Part shown: piece by piece, positions 26,082-33,259 of the stretch | Position numbering within the stretch: position 1 is the stretch's first letter | Layout of the letters: each line of letters begins with the position of its first letter | NCBI RefSeq assembly: GCF_000419765.1 | Contig: NZ_ATTQ01000016.1 | Location: 82,481-146,480, forward strand | DNA: 64,000 bases | Reading direction: 5' to 3' | Source: Rhizobium mongolense USDA 1844 | GTDB taxonomy: Bacteria > Pseudomonadota > Alphaproteobacteria > Rhizobiales > Rhizobiaceae | Position numbers and translations under genes: made by a program | Notes under the pieces: generated by a model | The model's input: only the letters and a program-made list of their open reading frames with translations | Told to the model about the DNA's origin: nothing | Database searches by the model: none

Positions 26082-26951
26082 TCAATGCTGAGCAAGGTCA
26101 AAGACCAGATTGGCGTTCGCACCTTTATCGCTGTAACCAACGACTTTGCAGCCATCGCGTATCGGCGCCTTGCCCCGAAGTGTAAGTGTCGGGCCTCCCT
26201 GGTAGTGGCCACTGACGAGGTAAGGAGCCGGGTCGCAGTTCTTTTTGAAACTGTAGGCGACGCCTGAATACCACTCACCTGGAACGTGCCACCCGCGAAA
26301 GAGGACTGTGTCCGGCCTTATGGCGCCGGCGATGGCAGGCTTAGGGTCGGAGTAAACGATCACATGATGCTTCTCATGGTGGAACATAACAGAGCGATTG
26401 TGACCCATATATTCCCCGAAAAGAGATTCGTCCGGTCCAGGTTTGAACGTGCTTTGCACAGGAAAGACATCGTAGGGCAGTCCCATCGGGCACAGGCTCA
26501 GCCATTTGGCGCCTAGCTCGCGGCCGCCCTCGGCATTCGACATGCCCACGTTTTTACCTGTTTCGGCATCTCTAACACTCGCATAACCCGCGAAGAACTG
26601 ACTGCTCTCGTCTGGGCCATTAAACAGGTAATGCTTGCCATCAACCCACAGGTCACCGGTCTGGCAGTTGGCTGAGGCTTCGTAAACACGGCCCGCATCG
26701 GAATCCAACACCGCCTTGGCGCAGGCCTGCATGTTCTCGCCAGTGCCGGCACGCCAATTTTCACACCAGCTCAAAGCGGATTCAGGGGTGACTTTCGCTT
26801 TGGCGGATGACGTCGTGCCGCCCATATCGGTGAACTCGAAAATGATAGCGTCAGGAGACTTCGGGTAACCTGGGAGAGTGTCGCCGATGGGTGCTGGCGG
26901 CATAGCCGGAATAGCTGCTGCCAAGAAGAAGATGGAAAGAATGCTCGACAT
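26082..26951 (-). CDS. Hypothetical exported protein
   Basis: 289 residues with a short hydrophobic N-terminus (MSSILSIFFLAAAIPAMPPA) that looks like a signal peptide. The mature part has several cysteines (SWCENW, MQACAKAV, SANCQTG, LSLCPMG, KKNCDPA, RDGCKVV), consistent with disulfides in the periplasm or outside. Aromatic and Gly-rich strands (HYLFNGPDESSQFFAGYASV) suggest a beta-rich fold. GGAGG about 10 bases before the ATG supports the start. No family recognised. It is the most downstream of four minus-strand genes in this stretch. Confidence 0.7.
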   Translation of the reverse strand: MSSILSIFFLAAAIPAMPPAPIGDTLPGYPKSPDAIIFEFTDMGGTTSSAKAKVTPESALSWCENWRAGTGENMQACAKAVLDSDAGRVYEASANCQTGDLWVDGKHYLFNGPDESSQFFAGYASVRDAETGKNVGMSNAEGGRELGAKWLSLCPMGLPYDVFPVQSTFKPGPDESLFGEYMGHNRSVMFHHEKHHVIVYSDPKPAIAGAIRPDTVLFRGWHVPGEWYSGVAYSFKKNCDPAPYLVSGHYQGGPTLTLRGKAPIRDGCKVVGYSDKGANANLVFDLAQH

Positions 26952-27134
26952 TCAGGTTCGCCTCCGGGCTCAGGCCGGTAAAGTGTTTTCGGGCTAACGC
27001 CGTTCGTTCGATGATACGGAGCCAACCCTTCCTTGAAGGATGGATAATCTCGATGAACGCGCCCCTGCCGCTCGTAGGCAGAGGCTATAGGTTCACGCCC
27101 GGATTACAGAGTTTCCGAGGAGCTGCCGTTTGCC

Positions 27135-27818
27135 TTACTGGGAAACCGCTGTTGCCTGCACGCCGTCGAGCTTCATAATCAGGCTGCGCCCTTCGCGATC
27201 GTAGAGTTGCATTTCCTGGATTTCCGCCACCATCTCGCCGCGCGAGCGCACTTCTTTCATGCGGATGTTCACTTTGGCGAGAACCACACGGTCGACTGTG
27301 CCGTATGAAGACTTTCGGGCGTTGAGAAACGCCTTGGCCTTGGCCTTTTCCATAGGGATACCGTCGATGATTTTTGGGTTGGCGAAGAACACCTTCAATT
27401 GCCGGGGCAGCGAGGTACAGCATTGATCGACGTTGAAATAGAGTCCTTCCCCCAGCGGCTGGAAATCGAACTTCTCACTTTCGAAATTGTAATCTCCGAA
27501 TTCGAAACGGGTCTGGATCGTGAACACTTCGTCCGGGTTGGCAGCGGCAATGGCGTCCTTCATAATCTGCAGAGTTTCTTCTCGTTTTTCTTGCAGCTCG
27601 AATTCGTCATCGCGGAAGCGCGACCAGACTTCAGGGCGGTAGGTTTCCATATAACCGTCGACGATGTCGTTCGGCATCAGCGTTCTGTCGAGCTTCAGAT
27701 AGACCGGCAGAAGGGCGTTGTAGCTAAAGTCAGCGGCGGCGGAAGCGAGCGTAGAGCCGGCCAAAATGCAGGCCGCGGCAAGGCCGATGTATATTTTCTT
27801 GGTGTCAAATACGGTCAT
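27135..27818 (-). CDS. Hypothetical exported protein
   Basis: 227 residues with a clear signal peptide (KKIYIGLAAACILAGSTLASAAAD, cleavage near residue 28). The mature part is mostly charged alpha/beta sequence (RFRDDEFELQEKREETLQIM), contains a Cys pair (DQCCTS), and ends in strands EMQLYDREGRSLIM. AGGAAC lies 7 bases before the ATG. I cannot name the family; DUF4852 is one I would test. It is on the same strand as two small membrane proteins upstream and may be cotranscribed with the nearer one. Confidence 0.75.
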   Translation of the reverse strand: MTVFDTKKIYIGLAAACILAGSTLASAAADFSYNALLPVYLKLDRTLMPNDIVDGYMETYRPEVWSRFRDDEFELQEKREETLQIMKDAIAAANPDEVFTIQTRFEFGDYNFESEKFDFQPLGEGLYFNVDQCCTSLPRQLKVFFANPKIIDGIPMEKAKAKAFLNARKSSYGTVDRVVLAKVNIRMKEVRSRGEMVAEIQEMQLYDREGRSLIMKLDGVQATAVSQ

Positions 27819-27889
27819 AGTCGTGTTCCTGGTCGTTCGATTTGTTGGTGGTTGCGCAGCAGATATGCCTCTCTCTAGTCACGCGGATT

Positions 27890-28399
27890 TCACGCCCTCT
27901 TCTCGAGGGCCTTGCGGGCTTGCAGCATTGAGAGAACGGCAGTCGCGAGCAGTGCGAAGGCGCCGATCGACGGCGTAAACGAGCCGAAATCGCTGACGCG
28001 GGGAGCTTGGAACGCCGAACTGCCACCAATCAGGGAGGAGAGCGCGCGTTCCTGCTGGGCCATCGTGCTATATGCGTCGACAAGCGACCAAACTCCCCAG
28101 ACCAGGAACAGGACGCCGACTGCGGCGGCTACCAGGTCGACAACACGAGAATAGGGCTGAAGCTGTGCCGTGAAAGGTGCGGCGAGAGCGGCGGCGAAAA
28201 CCACGGGGATGAGGTATGCGATGCTACCTGCCAGAGCCGGCAGACTGACGCCTTGGCTGAACATGCCCATGGCCTTGACCGTGACCGCCGGGAAGATGAC
28301 GCTGGCAAGCGCCAAAATAAGCAGCGCGATGCGCATCTTGACGGTGTGAATAGAGGCCGGAACACCCGGCTGTACGCTCGAGGCGATCTCGTTGTTCAT
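27890..28399 (-). CDS. Hypothetical membrane protein
   Basis: 169 residues with four predicted membrane segments (about 22-44, 54-78, 88-108 and 140-160). No catalytic motif. The start at 28399 (MNNEIASSVQ) has AGGAC 8 bases upstream; a longer frame from 28444 adds 15 residues without a good site. The gap to the exported-protein gene downstream is 71 bases, so they may form one transcript. Function unknown. Confidence 0.7.
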   Translation of the reverse strand: MNNEIASSVQPGVPASIHTVKMRIALLILALASVIFPAVTVKAMGMFSQGVSLPALAGSIAYLIPVVFAAALAAPFTAQLQPYSRVVDLVAAAVGVLFLVWGVWSLVDAYSTMAQQERALSSLIGGSSAFQAPRVSDFGSFTPSIGAFALLATAVLSMLQARKALEKRA

Positions 28400-28542
28400 G
28401 GTAATGTCCTGTTTTTTAGGTGAGATTATTGTAGCGGCCCCCAAGGGACATGCCGGTCATATTGACGAGGTCATGGAGGTTAACGCCACACACGATCTTT
28501 ACTTTTCGTGGCTTCGCTGTTCCGCATGCGACAGCCTAAATG

Positions 28543-28884
28543 TTAGGCCAGCCAAGTGGAGGGGATGGCAATAGGTTCACCGCGATGTAGGTAGACCAAG
28601 CTCTTTATGCAGCGGAAAAGATACCAGAGCGACGTGGCGAAATAGGCAAAAATGCCAATCACCAGAAACGTTAGAACAGCGCTAATCATCATGAACAGCA
28701 GGCCCTTCCAGAACGTGCCAATCAGATAATTATAGTGGGATGCAACGAGCGGTGTCGCCTTCCCACGGTCTATGTAGCTGATGATGACGCCAGCAGGCGC
28801 GCATAGGATCATCAATATGCCAGCGATATAGCCAAGCGTTTTATTGTCAGTCGGGTTGACGGCGGAGGAAGAAATATCTGTCAT
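28543..28884 (-). CDS. Small membrane protein, DUF4870/COG3671-like
   Basis: 113 residues. KTLGYIAGILMILCAP, then HYNYLIGTFWKGLLFMM, then a third hydrophobic segment and YLFRCIKSLVYLHRGEP. This fits the three-helix DUF4870/COG3671 type of small bacterial membrane protein (HYxxQxRTFW-like centre, GLxxLxxGxPI-like end). The start is ATG 28884 (MTDISSSAVN); an in-frame upstream start at 28914 is less likely. It is the first gene on the minus side of the divergent region that carries the paired 15-mers. Confidence 0.72.
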   Translation of the reverse strand: MTDISSSAVNPTDNKTLGYIAGILMILCAPAGVIISYIDRGKATPLVASHYNYLIGTFWKGLLFMMISAVLTFLVIGIFAYFATSLWYLFRCIKSLVYLHRGEPIAIPSTWLA

Positions 28885-29069
28885 TTTGAGAAACTGCCTC
28901 TGAGAAGAACGCATGATCGATTGGTCGAGGTGGTGCGCCCATCATTGGCGGGTTTGTTTTCATGGCATCAGCCAACCCCCACATTGCCGTTGCCGCATTC
29001 GCGGGACATCAGCAGCGAGACCGGACCTGTCGATTGCTCGCCTGAAGTAATTTCCATTCAAAGTTTTAA

Positions 29070-29088
29070 GTGTTGAAGAAATCAACAC
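29070..29088. promoter_or_regulatory. Perfect short dyad beside the left 15-mer
   Basis: GTGTTGA (29070-29076) and TCAACAC (29082-29088) are perfect complements around 5 bases. It shares its last base with the left 15-mer. The 5-base spacer rules out a standard FNR/FixK box (TTGAT-N4-ATCAA). It could be an operator half or a hairpin in the minus-strand leader. Confidence 0.4.
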
Positions 29089-29102
29089 GGTAGTTTTACC
29101 CT
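29088..29102 (-). promoter_or_regulatory. 15-base operator-like element, left copy
   Basis: CGGTAGTTTTACCCT on the plus strand, the exact reverse complement of 29295-29309. It contains the dyad GGTA-N4-TACC. Relative to the minus-strand membrane-protein gene (start 28884) it reads AGGGTAAAACTACCG, the same orientation as the right copy has towards its own gene. Confidence 0.55.
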
Positions 29103-29294
29103 CCAACCCCGCGGGCAGTCACAAACCGCAACCCATGCTGAATTATTAGTAAATAACAACATAGAGAAGGGCGCAACGAGTCCACAAGCCGGTTCGTATG
29201 AGATCTGCCTACACTCGAATTTTGCTCACCTTAGGAGTTCGCTGAACTGCAAGTCCCGAAAAGACGTTAACTGCTACTTCCGATGAAACGATAA

Positions 29295-29309
29295 AGGGTA
29301 AAACTACCG
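29295..29309 (+). promoter_or_regulatory. 15-base operator-like element, right copy
   Basis: AGGGTAAAACTACCG, ending 76 bases before the ATG of the gene at 29386. Same orientation towards its gene as the left copy has towards the leftward gene. A LuxR-type regulator gene lies 0.8 kb to the right and is a candidate binder. Confidence 0.55.
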
Positions 29310-29385
29310 ATCGGTCAAAGGCGCCTCATTAAGGACTCCCTCATAGGGTCGTCCCCAGCAAGACAGCAAAAACAGCGAGGTGCCA

Positions 29386-30084
29386 ATGAGCGCAGTTTCG
29401 AAACTCCAGTACGGTGAACGCTTCGGTGAAGAGGTGACCAAGATCGCGCGGGCATCGCTCTCCGTGGCCTCTACTTCGTCCGATGCCGAAGTTGCGACTA
29501 CCAAGTACTCCCGTTGGTTCCATGGGGAAAACGCTGCACCGGAGCCGATGGCCACATCGAGACGGAAGTTCAAAACGATCACCGCCAATATGGCGGCTGC
29601 CGAGGTCGCCGCTGCCACGAAAGAGAACCTCTCCATTCTGGGCGATGATGCCAGCGATCTGTTCACGTCCAAACTTCCCGCTGGGCACAAGTTGCGCAAG
29701 ACCATTCGGTCCTCTCTCCTGCCAGGGATTCCCTATTTGGGTAGCTGCAAGTTCGGTGAGATCGTCACCGATCGCGGTCAGGACAGATATGCAGTGACGC
29801 AGATGTTCATCGCCAACTTCGATGGAGATCTGGACACTTCCGAGGGCGCAAACTTCTACAAGCCAGTCAACCGTGATTTCGGCCAGATGTTCTATGGCGT
29901 TCACATCATTGTAGACAGGTTCGGGAACCCGCTCGGATTCGATCGTGACCGCGGCGACAATGGCATTGCCTTCAAGACGAAGGATGTCACCAAGGCACTT
30001 TATAGCATCGCATCGGCGAGCACCGGCTTATCTATTGAGGCACTATTGGCACGCGCCGCGGGCGCAAGAAAGGCTGCCAGATAG
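29386..30084 (+). CDS. Hypothetical protein next to LuxR-type regulator
   Basis: 232 residues, no signal peptide or membrane segment. The N-terminal half is Ala/Thr/Ser-rich and probably helical; the C-terminal half has better-defined strands (GSCKFGEIVTDRGQDRYAV, FYGVHIIVDRFGNPLGFDRDRGDN). I do not recognise a family. ATG 29386 is preferred over GTG 29380 because GCGAGG lies 7-12 bases before it. It faces the LuxR-type gene tail to tail (22 bases between stops) and is preceded by the right copy of the 15-mer. Confidence 0.7.
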   Translation: MSAVSKLQYGERFGEEVTKIARASLSVASTSSDAEVATTKYSRWFHGENAAPEPMATSRRKFKTITANMAAAEVAAATKENLSILGDDASDLFTSKLPAGHKLRKTIRSSLLPGIPYLGSCKFGEIVTDRGQDRYAVTQMFIANFDGDLDTSEGANFYKPVNRDFGQMFYGVHIIVDRFGNPLGFDRDRGDNGIAFKTKDVTKALYSIASASTGLSIEALLARAAGARKAAR

Positions 30085-30105
30085 TGAAACATGAGCGGTC
30101 CTCTC

Positions 30106-30780
30106 TCAGACGTGTTTGCCTGACTGTCGACGATCCAACTGCGTGGCGACGAGCTTCGCCACCAGATGCACGAGATTCTTGGCGTCGGGCCGCAACTTCA
30201 TCTTGTCGATGCGATGCTCGATGGTTCTTGGCGACAAGTTCAGAAATTCTGCAATTTCCTTCGCAGTCTGACCTTCGATGAGGAGTTGAATGATTCCTTC
30301 ATCCGTCATGTCAACCTTTGTCTCCTGCACCGGAGGAATGAAGTACCTGCCCTCGATAAAGCTGACACACCATGCCGGCTTGCCATCGCATTTCTGCGGC
30401 AGGATCAGGCGTTCGTAACCGATGCGAACGCCGATAAGCTTTGTCCTAACAAGGTCGATCGTCGGGCGCCGCGACTCCACAGCGCGCGAAAAGGTAGGAA
30501 TGATCGCATCGTCGACGAACGATCTGTCGAGGTCGCGCATGTAGGAGTTCGGCAATTGTCCTCGCAATCGGTCCAGCATTCGGCTCTTGAACCCAAAATC
30601 CTTGATACGACGAAAGTGCCAGTCGTAAGGATCGTCAGCGGCCGTGGTGACGACCGAGATCGACATCTTTATGCTCAAACTTTCAAGTACCCGGGAATAT
30701 AGATCTTCAGGGCTGTCCATTGAACTGGACTGCAACCACGCATCGATTAGATCGTGAGAAATTGAATTGAACAAACTCAT
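30106..30780 (-). CDS. LuxR-type helix-turn-helix transcriptional regulator
   Basis: 224 residues. The C-terminus is a LuxR/GerE-type DNA-binding domain: TDEGIIQLLIEGQTAKEIAE then FLNLSPRTIEHRIDKMK (about residues 158-194). The N-terminal 140 residues look like a PAS-type sensor or a divergent ligand-binding domain; the hallmark residues of acyl-homoserine-lactone receptors (W and Y in the usual spacing, PG/D motif) are not evident, and no luxI-like synthase gene is nearby, so it is an orphan regulator. No receiver domain. Likely targets are the 15-mers 0.8-1.7 kb away. Confidence 0.85.
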   Translation of the reverse strand: MSLFNSISHDLIDAWLQSSSMDSPEDLYSRVLESLSIKMSISVVTTAADDPYDWHFRRIKDFGFKSRMLDRLRGQLPNSYMRDLDRSFVDDAIIPTFSRAVESRRPTIDLVRTKLIGVRIGYERLILPQKCDGKPAWCVSFIEGRYFIPPVQETKVDMTDEGIIQLLIEGQTAKEIAEFLNLSPRTIEHRIDKMKLRPDAKNLVHLVAKLVATQLDRRQSGKHV

Positions 30781-30986
30781 AATCAGCCATTTCGAAATGA
30801 AGTTCCTATTTATTTCAACTACATCGAAAAGACATTACCAAATGGTTGTGTTCTTGTAGTGTGGCGTCGTATTGGTGCGCGTGAGTGGCACGCTTCAGAC
30901 AAGTGCAGCGCCACTCCACCCGTTCCACACCTTCCGCTTCTGGCTCAATTCAGGCTTCGCTTGCTGAGACCTAATTCGAACGGGGC

Positions 30987-31268
30987 ATGGCAAGGGCTCC
31001 AGTCTCAAGGGTGCAACGGCCTAAGAATCGTCGATTGGGTCCGACGCGTGACTATCAGCGAATCGACCAAAGTCAGAGCAACGATACGCCATTCGCTTTC
31101 GGCATCTCTTATGGCGGGCGGGCACCGCGCGATGGGAAGGGCACCGTTCCCGCGAAGGACGAGGAGACTTGGATCGAAGATCCCGATCCTCCCTCCGGCA
31201 TTATCGAGGCGCCACCGGCACTCGCAATGAAAATGGCCGACCTCGTGCGTGCGTCAGGTCGCGGATGA
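30987..31268 (+). CDS. Possible small hypothetical protein
   Basis: 93 codons. The first third is basic (RVQRPKNRRLGPTRDYQR), the middle is Gly/Pro-rich (FAFGISYGGRAPRDGKGTV) and the end is acidic then helical (DEETWIEDPDPPSGIIE). The composition looks protein-like in the second half, but the ribosome binding site is weak. Its stop overlaps an ATG (31265) that opens another frame running into the antisense of bfr. Function unknown; it could be a remnant. Confidence 0.35.
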   Translation: MARAPVSRVQRPKNRRLGPTRDYQRIDQSQSNDTPFAFGISYGGRAPRDGKGTVPAKDEETWIEDPDPPSGIIEAPPALAMKMADLVRASGRG

Positions 31269-31399
31269 CGCCAAAACGCGACCCGGCACGTCCAAAAAAC
31301 AAGGAACTGAGAGAAATTAACCGGAATTGGCTGGGGGACCTGGATGCGGCGCTCGACGGAACACAATTCCATCCTGCGGCAACACGCGTCCTCGACGTG

Positions 31400-31437
31400 A
31401 AAAGCCAACCGGCCGCATATATGCGGCCGGTTGGCTT
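31400..31437 (-). terminator. Rho-independent terminator of bfd-bfr
   Basis: A perfect 19-bp self-complementary sequence centred at 31418/31419 (left arm AAAGCCAACCGGCCGCATA), followed on the minus strand by TTTT. It lies 12 bases after the bfr stop. Confidence 0.93.
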
Positions 31438-31448
31438 TGAGGGTTCAG

Positions 31449-31934
31449 TCACTCGGCCTCGTTGGCCGAGTCGGCGTTTAGCTGGCCATACTTGGCTTCG
31501 CCGATCTTCTCGAGCAAGTCGAGCTGCGTTTCGAGGAAGTCGATATGGCCTTCCTCATCGGCAAGGAGCTCCTCGAAGAGCTTCATGGAGACATAGTCAC
31601 CGGCGTCATGACAGATGTCACGCGACTTCTTGTAAGCTGTGCGGGCATCATACTCGCCGGCAAGATCGGCTTCCAGAACTTCCCTGACGTTCTGGCCGAT
31701 GCGCAGCGGAGCAAGCGTCTGCAGGTTGGGATGCCCCTCAAGGAAGATGATGCGCGCGACAAGACGGTCGGCATGATGCATCTCTTCAATGGATTCGGCG
31801 CGCTCCTTCCTGGCGAGCTTGGTATAGCCCCAGTCTTCCAAAAGGCGGTAGTGAACCCAATATTGGTTGACTGCACCGAGTTCGAGGAAAAGTGCCTCGT
31901 TAAGCCGCTCGATGACTTTTTTGTCGCCTTTCAA
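31449..31934 (-). CDS. bfr: Bacterioferritin
   Basis: Iron-storage protein forming a 24-subunit shell with heme and a di-iron ferroxidase centre. The TTG start at 31934 gives 161 residues (KGDKKVIERLNEALFLELGA), the canonical Bfr length, and AGGAGAG sits 5 bases upstream of it. An upstream in-frame ATG (31958) would add eight residues and place that Shine-Dalgarno inside the gene. Ferroxidase ligands appear in FLELGAVNQY, RAESIEEMHHADR (with the heme Met) and LADEEGHIDFLE. It overlaps the end of bfd by 35 bases. Confidence 0.95.
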   Translation of the reverse strand: MKGDKKVIERLNEALFLELGAVNQYWVHYRLLEDWGYTKLARKERAESIEEMHHADRLVARIIFLEGHPNLQTLAPLRIGQNVREVLEADLAGEYDARTAYKKSRDICHDAGDYVSMKLFEELLADEEGHIDFLETQLDLLEKIGEAKYGQLNADSANEAE

Positions 31935-32211
31935 TGTCCGCTCTCCTGTTTTCTTCATGGAATTGTTTCAGGCGGGACATGAAATCAAATATCTCGTCAT
32001 CCGTCGAGTGGCGACGGGCATGATATTCCTCGGTGGTCTGGATGATGAGGTTGACGACGTTGGGGAAACAGCCGCAGCAACGGCCGCGCTTTTCCATGGC
32101 GTGATAGACCTTCGCAGGCACGATAAGCTGCCAACAGTCTTCATCGAGAAGGTCGTTGATGACCTCCCGGATTTCCTTGTCGGTTATATAGTTGCAACTG
32201 CAGACGAGCAC
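31900..32211 (-). CDS. bfd: Bacterioferritin-associated ferredoxin
   Basis: BFD-type [2Fe-2S] protein that donates electrons to Bfr to release iron. The four cysteines are in VCSCNYITDKEIRE and KRGRCCGCFPNV (pattern CxC...CxxC). About 103 residues: after the usual 60-residue core it has a 40-residue charged C-terminal tail. GTG 32211 is chosen because the family starts at this point; ATG 32229 would add six residues (MFGNED). It overlaps bfr, implying coupled expression. A TTGACA-like sequence lies near 32271, but no iron-responsive box was recognised. Confidence 0.88.
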   Translation of the reverse strand: MLVCSCNYITDKEIREVINDLLDEDCWQLIVPAKVYHAMEKRGRCCGCFPNVVNLIIQTTEEYHARRHSTDDEIFDFMSRLKQFHEENRRADIERRQKSHRAA

Positions 32212-32363
32212 GTCTTCATTTCCAAACATGACACTGACTATCGTGTTTTCTGCAAAAGAAGATGGTGCCTGTCAAGAAAAAAATCGAGGTAGAAGGCGCG
32301 GCGAGCGAGGGGAACCGCTGAACGGACCATCTTGGTCCTGATCGCACTGGTGTCCTATCCGGC

Positions 32364-32792
32364 CTACGCCAAATCGGTTTTGGCGAAGTCGTCGCCCTTA
32401 TAGATGAGCTTGAGGCGATAAGCCTTGGCGCAAGCATAGGCGTAGCAATCCCCGAAATTGAGGTCGGCCGGGTGGCTGATGGCCTTGCCGTAGGTCATGG
32501 CCGCGTCGATCGCAATCCGGCCGATGTCGCTCGATATCGCGATCTCGCGCGCCTCCAGGTCCTGAACGAAATAGTCGACTGCCTCGCGGGCGATCGCGAC
32601 CATTTCGGGAGTTGGAGCGGTGTTCTTCTTGACCTGCTGCGCTTGAGCGCGGGCAAGAGAGATTGTTGCCTCGTATCGAACGAGGGGTGAGACGAAGAAA
32701 GGGCCTCCGGCCTTCTCGAGCCGATCCATCAGTTCGTCTGCGTCCGATTCCGGCCTGAGTATGGCGACGATCGCGGAAGCGTCGATGAACAT
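32364..32792 (-). CDS. VapC-type PIN-domain ribonuclease toxin
   Basis: 142 residues of the PIN family, a metal-dependent RNase that usually cuts tRNA or rRNA. The acidic catalytic residues are in MFIDASAIVAIL, SPLVRYEATISLARA and NFGDCYAYACAKA, with a final GDDFAKTDL. ATG 32792 overlaps the antitoxin stop by one base, the normal VapBC arrangement; an upstream in-frame start at 32807 is less likely. Expected to be held inactive by the adjacent antitoxin. Confidence 0.93.
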   Translation of the reverse strand: MFIDASAIVAILRPESDADELMDRLEKAGGPFFVSPLVRYEATISLARAQAQQVKKNTAPTPEMVAIAREAVDYFVQDLEAREIAISSDIGRIAIDAAMTYGKAISHPADLNFGDCYAYACAKAYRLKLIYKGDDFAKTDLA

Positions 32793-33037
32793 CACATGTC
32801 GCCCCACATTTCATCGGTGTACTTCTTCATGTCGAAATTCGGATCGCCGGGACCGATCTCCTGTGCCTTTGCGCGCGCCCTTGCCAAACGCTCGCGAATG
32901 GGCATGCTTTTGCGCGTGCGCTCGATCTCATGGCGCAGCGCGGTCCTGACAGCCTCCGTCTTGCTCGGCGCCTTCATGAGCTTCTGCAGCTCGGCGGCCA
33001 TCGCCAGCACATCATCATCGCGGACATAAAGTGGCAT
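32792..33037 (-). CDS. VapB-type antitoxin
   Basis: 81 residues. N-terminal MPLYVRDDDVLAMAAELQKL and PSKTEAVRTALRHEIERT fit the ribbon-helix-helix-like DNA-binding part of PSK/VapB-type antitoxins; the acidic C-terminus (DPNFDMKKYTDEMW) should wrap the toxin. AAGGAGA before the ATG is strong. It probably represses its own operon through the GATATTC repeats just upstream. Confidence 0.9.
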   Translation of the reverse strand: MPLYVRDDDVLAMAAELQKLMKAPSKTEAVRTALRHEIERTRKSMPIRERLARARAKAQEIGPGDPNFDMKKYTDEMWGDM

Positions 33038-33038
33038 T

Positions 33039-33085
33039 GGATATCTCCTTTATGGATATTCGAATATCACAAAAATGAATATCCT
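33039..33085 (-). promoter_or_regulatory. Candidate vapBC operator with GATATTC repeats
   Basis: A perfect 14-bp palindrome GATATTCGAATATC at 33055-33068 is flanked by related half-sites, GGATATC near 33039 and GAATATCC near 33077. It lies 18 bases upstream of the antitoxin ATG, where VapB or VapBC autorepression is expected. Confidence 0.6.
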
Positions 33086-33259
33086 GCGAGCAAGAAACTT
33101 TGGGAGCTGGGCCAATTGAGGCGGTAAGGGCATGAGGGGACCCGCAAATATCGATGCGGCGGCGTGCCCGCGACAAGTTTCGTGACTGGGCAATCACTGG
33201 GTGCCTGGGTCTCATGGCTGGGCACGTTGACTTTGGCAACATCATCTATCGCTAAGCCA

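Larger units (their letters stand above)
28885..29385. other. AT-rich divergent promoter region
   Basis: About 500 bases between divergent genes. It holds two exact inverted copies of a 15-base element (29088-29102 and 29295-29309) and, next to the left copy, a perfect dyad GTGTTGA/TCAACAC (29070-29088). It is more AT-rich than the surrounding coding DNA. No gene is seen inside. Confidence 0.6.
30781..31448. other. Region with one possible small gene and the bfr terminator
   Basis: About 670 bases between the LuxR gene and bfr. A possible small gene occupies 30987-31268 (listed separately) and a strong hairpin lies at 31400-31437. The rest shows nothing recognisable. Confidence 0.4.

Noticed and set aside
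29070..29088. GTGTTGA/TCAACAC dyad as an FNR/FixK box
   Set aside because: The spacing is TTGA-N5-TCAA, one base short of the required TTGAT-N4-ATCAA geometry.
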